Virus record (IMG/VR): IMGVR_UViG_3300036804_000259
Coordinates: 1-64,000 of that record
Strand: one strand, 5' to 3'
DNA length: 64,000 nt
Source: a virus
Shown: in pieces, positions 55,927 to 63,939 of the stretch
How the letters are laid out: each line of letters opens with the position of its first letter
Numbering within the stretch: the stretch's first letter is position 1
Notes under the pieces: model-generated
Told to the model about the DNA's origin: nothing
The model's input: the letters and a program-made list of their open reading frames with translations, nothing else
Database searches by the model: none
Made by a program: the position numbers and the translations under genes

Positions 55927-57453
55927 TTAGGAAATGCTTGAGATTAATATCGGCATCACGCTCCCTGGCACCAGTTGCGGTTCAGCTCCATTGGTCACTT
56001 GAACCGGCGTTGCTAGTTGCCCATATTCCCACAGATTACCTGCTCCGGTTGCCGGACTATCGCTAACCGCCCAGGCGTTCCAAGTTTCGTTTCCGTTGCC
56101 CAGAGGACCGAATACGATCGCGCTTCCCCATGGATCCTGGGATTGGCCAGGATTTAAGCTCGACATCGGGATAAGACCGACCGCGACCATGGCGCAATTG
56201 ACGGCGCTCGCTAGCACACAAGGAGCAGCCGTGTAGGCACCATCGGTTGCATTGGGACCGAGTTGAAGTTCGAAAAATCCTTGGCCCGCGCTGGTAACGC
56301 TTCCTTCCAGGGTCCAACCGGAATTAGTTGCCAAGGCTACGTTTGCGGCGTAAACGCCGACTGCGATGATCTCTCCTGAGATCCCTGGATTGAGTACAAT
56401 CGTCGGATTGGTCGTCTCATTAGTGCTGGTAAACTGCGCCACCGCCAAGCTCGCCCAATCAATATCATCGACATTCTGCCACTCTTCGTAGGCAACGAAA
56501 GGATGGTTGACCGTGGCACTGAAAGTGATCGTGATCGTGATTGTGGGATTAGTATCGGCAAGGATCGATCGACAATAGACCAACGAGGTCATGAGGTTGC
56601 CAGCCGAAGCCGATTGCGTAAGCAGAGTTTGGTACTGGTTGCCGTTGTTATCACTGATCCCGGTAATGGTGACCCCATTCATCTGCCAGCCAATATTGAG
56701 CAAGAGTAAATCGCCATCCGTCGATGGTTTATCTAAAGTCAGTACGAGGCTCGCACTGGAAGCGGTAGCTTTTGAATCAGACTGAATCTTGAGCGGATTT
56801 AACAGCGGATTCCACCTATTGGTGCCCTGGCCAATGTTCAGGAGTTGGCGTTGATAAGCCGGCATCTGAGATTCAGTGCCTCCGCCGACTGGAGTCGGAC
56901 TAGCCTTGTAGCCGCCGATATAGTACGCACTCGGGACAATCAAACCTGCACCGCCAAAGAGTGCATTCAGGATGTTCTTAGCGGCGTAATCGCTGTATCC
57001 GCCATTGGATGAGCACAACGTTTGAAGCACCAGATTAGCGATCGGAATGTTGTAGACCGTGCCGGCACTGATAATGGGTTGGCTGGCGCTCGGGATCGCC
57101 CAAAAGAGCCAGAGATTCCCGCCGCCTAGCACACTGGCGTCATTATCATAAAAACCAACCCCGGTAAGGGTTTGGTTAGCTCCGGTGCCGCCGGCCGGGA
57201 ACGGGATAGCAATTGCGTTACTCGAACTAACCGTGCCGCTCGAACCGCTGGCCGCACTAAAACTAGTGTTGTTGTTAGCTATGAGCACTCGCCCATAGCC
57301 AGGATAGTTGGCTTCTATCGGACTAAAGCCGCCTGGCTGCGCAGCGGTTGAAAATGCGGCTACTCGCCAAGTCGTCGGAATGCCAGAGGGCCGGCCTCCT
57401 TTGAGCGCATTCAGAATCCGCAGTTGAGCATAGTTAGTAAGACCGCCTATCAT
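55927..57453 (-). CDS. Tail fibre with duplicated fibre domain and shared insert (508 aa)
   Basis: Residues 1-155 are a phage tail-fibre domain (LRILNALKGGRPSGIPTTWR, GFYDNDASVLGGGNLWLFWA). Residues ~165-505 are a second copy (NILNALFGGAG...SPATGAGNLWEYGQL, ending SVMPILISSIS). That copy is interrupted by a beta-sandwich (DGDLLLLNIGWQMNGVTITG, ISDNNGNQYQTLL) very like the insert in the giant spike. Probably a distal or branching fibre subunit. Confidence 0.78.
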   Translation of the reverse strand: MIGGLTNYAQLRILNALKGGRPSGIPTTWRVAAFSTAAQPGGFSPIEANYPGYGRVLIANNNTSFSAASGSSGTVSSSNAIAIPFPAGGTGANQTLTGVGFYDNDASVLGGGNLWLFWAIPSASQPIISAGTVYNIPIANLVLQTLCSSNGGYSDYAAKNILNALFGGAGLIVPSAYYIGGYKASPTPVGGGTESQMPAYQRQLLNIGQGTNRWNPLLNPLKIQSDSKATASSASLVLTLDKPSTDGDLLLLNIGWQMNGVTITGISDNNGNQYQTLLTQSASAGNLMTSLVYCRSILADTNPTITITITFSATVNHPFVAYEEWQNVDDIDWASLAVAQFTSTNETTNPTIVLNPGISGEIIAVGVYAANVALATNSGWTLEGSVTSAGQGFFELQLGPNATDGAYTAAPCVLASAVNCAMVAVGLIPMSSLNPGQSQDPWGSAIVFGPLGNGNETWNAWAVSDSPATGAGNLWEYGQLATPVQVTNGAEPQLVPGSVMPILISSIS

Positions 57454-57455
57454 TG

Positions 57456-57851
57456 CTAGACCTCCAAAAGTATGAGTGATCCTGGGTTAAAGATCAGTTG
57501 CGCGGTAGCAAGGACGGGTTGCTGCAACTCGGCTTTTAAGTCGTTATAAATCCAGAGATTGCCTTGCATATAGTTCGGATTATCTGCTAATCCGAACGTC
57601 GTGATCGGCACTCCGTTAGCCCACATCTGCGTGGCTTTCGGATAAATAATTTGGTTCAGGTTATAGGTTTGACCGTTGGCCGGCGGATTCCACGCGTTGA
57701 GGCCTAAAGGCAAACGCCCGTAGCCATAACCAAATGGAATCTCGTTCCCGAATCCGGTGGCGCCTCCATTGGAAGTGAAAATCGCGAGCCAGAGATTATT
57801 GGTATTGAGCAGCTGCAATACCAGGTTGGAAAAGTAGACCCCCTTTGGCAT
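57456..57851 (-). CDS. Short tail-fibre-domain protein (131 aa)
   Basis: A single copy of the same fibre domain as the gene downstream: LVLQLLNTNNLWLAIFTSNG, FGYGYGRLPLGLNAW, and TFGLADNPNYMQGNLWIYND, ending GSLILLEV. It starts with MPKGVYFSN. Two more copies occur in 55927-57453. Part of a fibre/spike gene series at one end of the minus-strand unit. Confidence 0.75.
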   Translation of the reverse strand: MPKGVYFSNLVLQLLNTNNLWLAIFTSNGGATGFGNEIPFGYGYGRLPLGLNAWNPPANGQTYNLNQIIYPKATQMWANGVPITTFGLADNPNYMQGNLWIYNDLKAELQQPVLATAQLIFNPGSLILLEV

Positions 57852-57857
57852 TGGGCT

Positions 57858-58382
57858 TTAGGTCATTACTGCGGTGAATTGGCCCAAGAGCCACACATCG
57901 CTCGAGGCGCTCGTTTGCAGAAAGCAGTCCAGTGAAGCACCCACTGAAAGACCGCTCGTATCAGCCGGCCGGAAATAAGCAAGCAGCGTCCAATCAAGCG
58001 CGTCATTGACCGTCAGGACCAGGTCCGGCCCGAGTTGCTTAACGAATAACAGGGTCGTGCCCTGCATGGCGATAAACTGAACGGTGTAACTGCTCGGAGG
58101 CGGATTCGTGCCGAGCCAAGCAATCGTCGACTTGACTTGAAAGGAAGTGCCTGGCCCGAAATAAAAGGTCGTTTCTGAAACCGGCGGAGTCGGCCCCCCG
58201 TTCGGCGGACAGGGCGGACAAGGAGGGCAAGGAGGGCAAGGACCGCCTTCCGGCGTAATGATGTAATAGCTCGGATCCCAAGGAACAGGGATAGAGCGCG
58301 GCCCGATCTCCCCTGGTGTAGGCGGAGGCGCATCTCTCCGGCTTGGCAACAGGAGAGGATAAGTTGGCCTGGGGTATCTCAT
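57858..58382 (-). CDS. Structural protein with tandem CPP repeat (174 aa)
   Basis: After a Pro-rich start (RPTYPLLLPSRRDAPPPTPG), residues ~48-59 are four CPP units in tandem (GPCPPCPPCPPCPPNGG). The rest is a beta-sandwich (TFYFGPGTSFQVKSTIAWLG, DWTLLAYFRPADTSGLSVGA). Four evenly spaced Cys in a Pro-rich stretch could be disulfide- or metal-linked. Likely a fibre or head-surface component. Confidence 0.7.
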   Translation of the reverse strand: MRYPRPTYPLLLPSRRDAPPPTPGEIGPRSIPVPWDPSYYIITPEGGPCPPCPPCPPCPPNGGPTPPVSETTFYFGPGTSFQVKSTIAWLGTNPPPSSYTVQFIAMQGTTLLFVKQLGPDLVLTVNDALDWTLLAYFRPADTSGLSVGASLDCFLQTSASSDVWLLGQFTAVMT

Positions 58383-58394
58383 CCCCAGCGGAGA

Positions 58395-58601
58395 TCAGTG
58401 CTGCCAAGCGCCACCAAAAATGATTGTCGGTAGTCCCGGTGCGCAGCCTGGAGGCACGGCTTTCGGGCCGGCTTCCGGCGCCGGGTAACCGCCCTGCCCT
58501 GGAGTTACTGTAGGCGGATAAACTGGTGTTGCGGGGCACATGAGCCCCGTTGGATTCCACGAAGTCGTGGCCAATGGTGTTGCAGAAGAACCGTTGCTCA
58601 T
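58395..58601 (-). CDS. Small Pro-rich protein (68 aa)
   Basis: 68 residues, Pro/Gly-rich, no clear fold (PATPVYPPTVTPGQGGYPAP, PKAVPPGCAPGLPTII). It begins the fibre operon on the minus strand; the divergent 58646 gene is 44 bases away. Low complexity makes it less certain, but the 12-base gap to the next gene supports it. Confidence 0.58.
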   Translation of the reverse strand: MSNGSSATPLATTSWNPTGLMCPATPVYPPTVTPGQGGYPAPEAGPKAVPPGCAPGLPTIIFGGAWQH

Positions 58602-58645
58602 ACGGCTCGCATTTTATCCTAAGCTGGTTGATAAAGCGATGGAGA

Positions 58646-59452
58646 ATGAGCCACCTACTTTTCGCGCTCCAGCTGTCGCCGATCGATGCCAACGCCGCAG
58701 TGGAATTAATCGACGTGGTTACCGGCATCGAAGCGGCCCATCCATCTACCTGCCGGCCGAGCTGGCTCATTAGCTACCGAAAAGACACTCCCTTGATCCG
58801 AGTTCACGCGATCGAACAAAAGCTTTGCCAGCATTACGACAGTGTCTGGCTAGCGATGGCCAAGGAATACGCTAGCGGTTGGCCGGGGGGCTCAAATGCG
58901 CTCTGGCGTTCGACTATGCGCGACGTGGCCGAACTCGCTAAACTGGGCGAACTGGATTGTGCCGGCGTTCTGACCTTTGAACCCGATTGTTGCCCTTTAC
59001 GTCTCGATTGGATCGATGTACTCGACCAGGCTTACGGCTCCCGTTTGCAGCCTATTGTCGGCAACCTCCATGACCGAGGAATCGAGGAAGCCCAACATAT
59101 CAACGGTAACGCCATGTGGCCGGTTACCGCGGTGAGCGATTGGCCGAACATTCTCCAAACGCCGGCAGGAATCGCCTGGGACTTTTATCATCGGAAGTTT
59201 TTCCTCAACTACTCAGAAGACACGCCTTTTCTCACCCAGATTTACCGGCGGAAAAATCTCACCAAAGAGGTCTTCGAGGGAATCGTAAAAGGCGGCGAAC
59301 GGCCGGCGCTCCTGCACGGAATCAAAGACGGTTCCGCAATCGAGATGGCTCGTCGCGCTTTTGTTCATGGCACCCGCGCCCGCGCTGGCGTTCGCGCTCG
59401 GACTGTTGGATCAGAGGCCGCGCCAACTAAAAGCCGGATGCAGTCTCCATGA
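58646..59452 (+). CDS. Glycosyltransferase-like phage protein (268 aa)
   Basis: I start at ATG 58646 (MSHLLFALQLSPIDANAAVE); upstream frames overlap the divergent gene. An alpha/beta protein: MAKEYASGWPGGSNALWRS, then LTFEPDCCPLRLDWIDVLDQ and PIVGNLHDRGIEEAQHINGN. The EPDCC-x-x-R and HINGNAM pattern occurs in a family of putative nucleotide-sugar transferases in phages. The fold is inferred. It could modify phage or host glycans. Confidence 0.65.
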   Translation: MSHLLFALQLSPIDANAAVELIDVVTGIEAAHPSTCRPSWLISYRKDTPLIRVHAIEQKLCQHYDSVWLAMAKEYASGWPGGSNALWRSTMRDVAELAKLGELDCAGVLTFEPDCCPLRLDWIDVLDQAYGSRLQPIVGNLHDRGIEEAQHINGNAMWPVTAVSDWPNILQTPAGIAWDFYHRKFFLNYSEDTPFLTQIYRRKNLTKEVFEGIVKGGERPALLHGIKDGSAIEMARRAFVHGTRARAGVRARTVGSEAAPTKSRMQSP

Positions 59453-59772
59453 CGATATTCGATGACGGACCAGCAAAAGGTCTGACTCTGTCCTTGAGCC
59501 GAGCTCCAGTGTTCTTGCGCGTGACCCAAACACCGGAGGGATTCGATGCGCTCGATCTAATCGAGGATGAACCTAAGCCGGCAGAAAAGCTTTACGCTTA
59601 TCGGCGGATTGGCGAATCGACAATGTGTTTTGTTGACGGCGTGAAGGACGGTCGACGCACCGGTTGGCAAGAGATCATTGCCCGTTATCAACTAGTCAAA
59701 GAGCAACCTAGCGATGAACGGATGCGCTCCAAAACTGCATGGCAAGATTGGTGTAGAAATGCCGGAGCTTAA
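59449..59772 (+). CDS. Phage protein, IFDDGPAKG family (107 aa)
   Basis: MTIFDDGPAKGLTLSLSRAP, VFLRVTQTPEGFDALDLIED and a final SDERMRSKTAWQDWCRNAG. This is a widespread small phage family of unknown role, often in replication or DNA-metabolism blocks. ATGA overlap with the gene before; its TAA overlaps the convergent stop on TTAA (59769-59772). Confidence 0.75.
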   Translation: MTIFDDGPAKGLTLSLSRAPVFLRVTQTPEGFDALDLIEDEPKPAEKLYAYRRIGESTMCFVDGVKDGRRTGWQEIIARYQLVKEQPSDERMRSKTAWQDWCRNAGA

Positions 59773-60527
59773 GCCGCTAGCAATGCGTCGAATTTGGCTT
59801 GCAGCGCAGCATTCCAATCTCCATGCGACCAGTACACTCGCAGCGGCCAATAGGTGCCTCGCGGTTGATGGACGAGCGCATAACGGCCCGGCTGAAATTT
59901 CGCTGCGTACAGCCCCAAGCTTTCGTAATCGCAAAATACTTTGGGATGTTTCATGAACTTCCGATAGTCGAACGGAACGTCCGAGAAGACTGCTTTCTCA
60001 AACGGCAATCCTACGACCTGCTCAATGCGCGCTCGGAGCTTCGGGAATGTGTCATGCCAGAACGCGAAGGGCGGAGCGATCATGTAGTTTTTATCGAGCT
60101 TCACGCCCATCACGCGCTCGGTCGGTGGTCCCCACACTTTCAAGCCGACTGTGAGATCGGTATCGTTCGGATCCTCATCCCAGTTGCGGTAGCGAATGAT
60201 CGGAACGCCTTTCTCGAGCAAATCGTCAATGTGCAACGGCTCGAGCAAGATATGGTCCGAGTCCATTAAGAGAATCAGATCCGCGTCGGAGTATTTATCG
60301 GCGCTGGCTTTCTGAGCCATAGCGAACGCATACCCATCCGGCCAGGGATCCACAAAGTGATACTGCGTCCGCGGCAAGCCCCAGGTATCGGTGACGTCCT
60401 TGCAATCTCGGTTGACGATGACCTGCACTCCAAAGGCACCTCGCAGATGTTTATGGAGCAGCTGCATCGAATAGCAAAGCCAATTAAGGTCTTTGCGATA
60501 GCTGGTATAAACGACGTCGACAGTCAT
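59769..60527 (-). CDS. Glycosyltransferase, GT-A type (252 aa)
   Basis: A strand-rich GT-A fold: VDVVYTSYRKDLNWLCYSMQ, then LILLMDSDHILLEPLHI with the DSD metal site at 89-91, a middle with GLKVWGPP, and the end PFDYRKFMKHPKVFCDYESL. Acts on a nucleotide-sugar donor. Together with 32793-33623 and 58646-59452 it suggests the phage makes its own glycan decoration, on itself or on the host. Confidence 0.85.
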   Translation of the reverse strand: MTVDVVYTSYRKDLNWLCYSMQLLHKHLRGAFGVQVIVNRDCKDVTDTWGLPRTQYHFVDPWPDGYAFAMAQKASADKYSDADLILLMDSDHILLEPLHIDDLLEKGVPIIRYRNWDEDPNDTDLTVGLKVWGPPTERVMGVKLDKNYMIAPPFAFWHDTFPKLRARIEQVVGLPFEKAVFSDVPFDYRKFMKHPKVFCDYESLGLYAAKFQPGRYALVHQPRGTYWPLRVYWSHGDWNAALQAKFDALLAA

Positions 60528-60943
60528 AGGATATTAATTAGCAAATCAAGGCCCAATGTCGTGACGACAAATTGGGCGGCTTCGATGTAACTCTGCGTCA
60601 CCAGCACTGGCGTGCCGCGCTCGCATTGTCGAGCCAGAAAATCTTTCTGCGCTTGCCTTAGCTTACCGAACTCGCTTTTAAATTCGACGAAGCAGTGGCG
60701 CTCGCCTTTCCACACATGGAAATCCGGAGTTCCGACCTTAATTGTGGCCGGCTTATCCATGCGTGAGTGCGTGTAGTCAAGGTCGTGCCGATCCAACCAA
60801 CCGATGAAGCGTTTGTGCTCCTGCTTCTCCTCTTTTGCAGCGACCCGCTCATAAACCTCCATCGCCGTGAATTGCCCTTTGGCATACTTGCGCCGGTCGC
60901 TAGCGCTCATGCACTTGAGGATGTTTTCCGGTACAAGGCTCAT
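60524..60943 (-). CDS. VRR-NUC nuclease (139 aa)
   Basis: The PD-(D/E)xK-type VRR-NUC domain at ~60-130: VGTPDFHVWKGERHCFVEFK gives D74 and E87-x-K89, with Q99 (KLRQAQK) further on. These structure-specific nucleases cut branched DNA or resolve recombination intermediates. Near the Bet/RecT gene, it is a candidate partner for homologous recombination or replication. ATGA overlap with the glycosyltransferase gene. Confidence 0.88.
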   Translation of the reverse strand: MSLVPENILKCMSASDRRKYAKGQFTAMEVYERVAAKEEKQEHKRFIGWLDRHDLDYTHSRMDKPATIKVGTPDFHVWKGERHCFVEFKSEFGKLRQAQKDFLARQCERGTPVLVTQSYIEAAQFVVTTLGLDLLINIL

Positions 60944-60960
60944 GCTATACTTGAAGCCAT

Positions 60961-61329
60961 ATGATGACTAAGGAGCAGGCTAGGCGGACCGCTCAAATAC
61001 TCTACCCGCAAATCTTCGCGAGCAACCCGCTCGAAGCGGTCGCCAAAGCCATCGAGTTTCTGCATGAAGCAGCCGGTGAGCCGGCACCCAGTGCGCATCT
61101 CAATGATTCTGGCTCGGACGCGAAAACTTCTGCCGTCGTGGAGGCTTTGAGAGCCCACATGAAACGGGCGCACTTGCATGTAAATGTCACGGCCCGAGCC
61201 ATCGGCGTTTCCGCTTATACGGTCAGAACTTGGTTAGAGGGCAAATATGCGCCCAACGAAGCTAACACCAAAAAGATCGCTAACTTTTTGGAGCAGCTTG
61301 ATGCGACTCCGGAGATTTTGACGCCTTGA
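60961..61329 (+). CDS. HTH regulator (122 aa)
   Basis: The C-terminal helix-turn-helix (VNVTARAIGVSAYTVRTWLE, then GKYAPNEANTKKIANFLEQL) looks like XRE-type DNA recognition. The N-terminal half is helical (RRTAQILYPQIFASNPLEAV). It lies 17 bases from the divergent VRR-NUC start, so it may regulate that gene and itself. It also overlaps the convergent 61280 gene by 50 bases. Confidence 0.75.
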   Translation: MMTKEQARRTAQILYPQIFASNPLEAVAKAIEFLHEAAGEPAPSAHLNDSGSDAKTSAVVEALRAHMKRAHLHVNVTARAIGVSAYTVRTWLEGKYAPNEANTKKIANFLEQLDATPEILTP

Positions 61330-61912
61330 GGATGCCGACCGACAACACAAAACGACCAGTCGCAATGTGCAGCGTCCCATTCGGTTGGCCCTGAGCCAAC
61401 TCTACCAATTGTCGCACGGTGGTATCAAACGATACCACCGTGCCGGCCGGCGCTGCTGCTGCTGTTAACGGAGGCGCGACCGAGGAAACTAGTTTTTCCT
61501 GCACCGGAGCCGGCGCTGGAGACACTTTTTTATTAAGGTCAATGTCCATGCCGGTAAACACGCTCGGCACGGCTAGCGCGGGATTAGCGGCCTTAAACTC
61601 CGATACTGGATCCGGCGGCGGAATGTTTTTTCCCTTTAATGTCCGCTGATCAGGACTCGGCCGCGGATTGGTCACTGGATTCTGGACCTGCGACCGGATT
61701 TTAGTCGTCTCATTGCGAATAACGCCGCCTCGAATATTGACTCCGCGGTTAGCGAGACTTGGTGGTTTATTGGGCGAACTTGGCGAACTAGGCGCCGGAC
61801 TTGGCGAACTCGAAGTGACCGGCGCGGGCGGTTGGCCGTTACTCACCGCCCGCGCTGCGGCCAGCTCGTCGGCGACTCCTGCATTCAACCACTTGTCTAT
61901 ATCACCGCTCAT
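61280..61912 (-). CDS. Low-complexity recombination-module protein (210 aa)
   Basis: I start at ATG 61912 (MSGDIDKWLNAGVADELAAA), overlapping the Bet gene stop as ATGA. Residues ~30-120 are Pro/Ser/Ala-rich (SSSPSPAPSSPSSPNKPPSL), the C-terminus is more ordered (VVSFDTTVRQLVELAQGQPN). Perhaps a partner of Bet. No family recognised. Confidence 0.6.
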   Translation of the reverse strand: MSGDIDKWLNAGVADELAAARAVSNGQPPAPVTSSSPSPAPSSPSSPNKPPSLANRGVNIRGGVIRNETTKIRSQVQNPVTNPRPSPDQRTLKGKNIPPPDPVSEFKAANPALAVPSVFTGMDIDLNKKVSPAPAPVQEKLVSSVAPPLTAAAAPAGTVVSFDTTVRQLVELAQGQPNGTLHIATGRFVLSVGILKASKSPESHQAAPKS

Positions 61913-63033
61913 GTGACCGAAAATTCTAAGCTGGCTGTTGCCGGATGGGCTTGGTCCCACAAAATACGTTCTCTTATCGCCATGTAATGGGCTTTCAAGT
62001 CCGCATCCAGACCACCCCAGGATTCCTGCATCCGACCTAATAGCCCCGTCAGGCCATTGACCTCGCCGATGGTTAAACTGCCCACCGTGCGACCTCTCAG
62101 CGCCTCAATGCGGTTGATTACGAAATCCGGCCAAGCCGGTTGGGGGGGAGGGGGAGGAGGAGGAGGTGCTGGCGCCGTTATCCGCGGCAGAGGCGGTGCT
62201 GCGCTGACCTGGGGAAGGGTCGGAATCACGCCTAGATCTATTCCAGGCACCGGACCATTTGGACCCGGCTGGGGATGCTGTTCGCGCTCTAGCCGCTGTA
62301 CTTCATCGATCGGCAGATTGCCTTTCAATCGCTCTTTATCCCAATACTCTTTCTCCGCGCGAGCTCGACGAATCATCTCCGCTTCAATCGCTTCTTCACT
62401 GTCCGGATCCAGAACGTCTTGCAACTCTTCGGAGATGTAGAGCCCCGAGCATTGATTCGGGAACGCTCCACGATAGGCGCCGGCTAAAGAGCATTTGCCC
62501 AACATGTGAGAACCCATCCGTTTCCAGAATGGATTCGGAATCGGATCGCCGCTCTGCCCCCATTTGAGTTGAACGTATGCGTCCCACCGGCAAACCTGGA
62601 TTTGAGCGCGTGGCCGGTCTTTTCGATATACGCTGGCTCGCGCTGCCTTTGGCGGTGCGCTCTCAAGCCAAACGTCTTTCCATTGACCGTCCTCGCCGCA
62701 CCACTCCGGTGTCGATTCGCCATCAAGTTGTCCGGAGCGATCACCGATCGAGCGTAACCCTTGTAGCGTCGTGATGATCAAAAAGGTCGGAGTCTTGTTA
62801 CCGTCCTCTTCGGTCTTGTGTCTCACGTCCGGCCGAATTTGACCGGTGAAAGGATCCAATCTCGTTCGTTCAACTACTTCGAAAAAGTAGGCTTTCTGAT
62901 TCTCATCCAGCTTTTCGCAAAGGGCCGACTTGGCTAAAATGTCGCGCTGCTCCGGAGTAAGAAAGGGAACGTGTTTAGCGGGCGCCGTGGTCTGATCAAC
63001 CGCAGGCCCGCCATTCTGCTTTGCGCTTGCCAT
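61909..63033 (-). CDS. bet: Bet/RecT-type single-strand annealing protein (374 aa)
   Basis: Residues ~58-160 carry RLDPFTGQIRPDVRHK, then a TPTFLIITTLQGLRSIGDRS segment and SAPPKAARASVYRKDRPRAQ, typical of the Bet family. Such proteins anneal complementary single strands during phage recombination. The C-terminal ~110 residues hold a Pro-rich stretch (APAPPPPPPPPQPAWPDF) and a charged, helical end. The 5'-exonuclease usually paired with Bet is not in the window; it could be further right. Confidence 0.88.
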   Translation of the reverse strand: MASAKQNGGPAVDQTTAPAKHVPFLTPEQRDILAKSALCEKLDENQKAYFFEVVERTRLDPFTGQIRPDVRHKTEEDGNKTPTFLIITTLQGLRSIGDRSGQLDGESTPEWCGEDGQWKDVWLESAPPKAARASVYRKDRPRAQIQVCRWDAYVQLKWGQSGDPIPNPFWKRMGSHMLGKCSLAGAYRGAFPNQCSGLYISEELQDVLDPDSEEAIEAEMIRRARAEKEYWDKERLKGNLPIDEVQRLEREQHPQPGPNGPVPGIDLGVIPTLPQVSAAPPLPRITAPAPPPPPPPPQPAWPDFVINRIEALRGRTVGSLTIGEVNGLTGLLGRMQESWGGLDADLKAHYMAIRERILWDQAHPATASLEFSVT

Positions 63034-63066
63034 AAGGACTAGGGAAACGCACCTAGCCCCGCTCAG

Positions 63067-63246
63067 TCAAGACTCACTTTGGCAAGCAGAGAGCTGTAAA
63101 TCTATTTCCTCAATCTTGCGGCAGACTGAATTGAGCCGCCAGTAAGTTAACCAGCCCAAATTGCCAGCATCGATCAACCGCTGGATCGCAGCCAGCTTGC
63201 GCTCCAATTTAGCGAGAGACTTCCTTAACTTCAGGGTCGAACTCAT
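63067..63246 (-). CDS. Small helical protein (59 aa)
   Basis: ATG at 63246 overlaps the previous stop (ATGA), TGA at 63067. The 59 residues are mainly a charged coiled coil (SSTLKLRKSLAKLERKLAAI, then CRKIEEIDLQLSACQSES). Too short for a usual length cut-off but well supported by the overlap. Function unknown. Confidence 0.7.
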   Translation of the reverse strand: MSSTLKLRKSLAKLERKLAAIQRLIDAGNLGWLTYWRLNSVCRKIEEIDLQLSACQSES

Positions 63247-63671
63247 AGCATTGAGATTAAGAGCGGTATCAAGATCTGGCGCATCTGGACGTCTCTGATC
63301 GGTTCCGCTCTGCCCCCAGGCGCTTCCTTGATCTTCTGATCCATTGACCGCACGGCCTCATCTTCGCCAACCATCGCCGCGATTAAATCCCGAAAGTCAC
63401 CAAACGTTTCCGGCCCAGCCGGATCCGCCCCAATCTGCCCTAAAGGATCGACAATCGCGACCTCCATCAAATCCTTACTAAACGAGTTGGCCTGGACCTC
63501 GATCCCCATCGCCTCCTCCTGGCTGAAACGGCCCGCATCGACCAAGCGCCGGGTGTAACCGCACCCACCCGCTATCCACCAACCGCCGTGCTCTTCACTC
63601 CACACGACATAACGCTCCGGCATCTCTCTGGCCTCGTTCTCAACAAAGTCTTTAAAGTGTTCTGCGCTCAT
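63243..63671 (-). CDS. Hypothetical protein (142 aa)
   Basis: Begins SAEHFKDFVENEAREMPERY; the middle reads VVWSEEHGGWWIAGGCGYTR, and then a helical tail. Mixed alpha/beta, possibly a small enzyme or adaptor. Overlaps the gene before by 20 bases. No family recognised. Confidence 0.65.
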   Translation of the reverse strand: MSAEHFKDFVENEAREMPERYVVWSEEHGGWWIAGGCGYTRRLVDAGRFSQEEAMGIEVQANSFSKDLMEVAIVDPLGQIGADPAGPETFGDFRDLIAAMVGEDEAVRSMDQKIKEAPGGRAEPIRDVQMRQILIPLLISML

Positions 63672-63939
63672 CGGCCCTCCGCTCCAAAGCCACTTTTATC
63701 AACTCCTGGTGCTCTTGATGTAACAACTCGAGCTTGGCTCGCAAGTCGACTGCTCCCTTCCTGAGTTCCTCGATCTCTTGAGCCAGGTCACGCTTCGGCT
63801 CTTCGATCATAGAGAGCAACAACTTGCGATAGCCGCGGATGCGCTCCGGCCAAGTGCCCCCGCTGTCTTGGAGGAAGTTCCCGGCTAGCTCGCAGATGTA
63901 TTCGAGGTCTTTAAGCTGGGTAGGATTAAATTGGCTCAT
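63652..63939 (-). CDS. Coiled-coil protein (95 aa)
   Basis: MSQFNPTQLKDLEYICELAG, then a long coiled coil (RDLAQEIEELRKGAVDLRAK, LELLHQEHQELIKVALERRA). Charged, helical. Its start overlaps the stop of the partial gene to the right (ATGA). Function unknown. Confidence 0.65.
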   Translation of the reverse strand: MSQFNPTQLKDLEYICELAGNFLQDSGGTWPERIRGYRKLLLSMIEEPKRDLAQEIEELRKGAVDLRAKLELLHQEHQELIKVALERRADERRTL

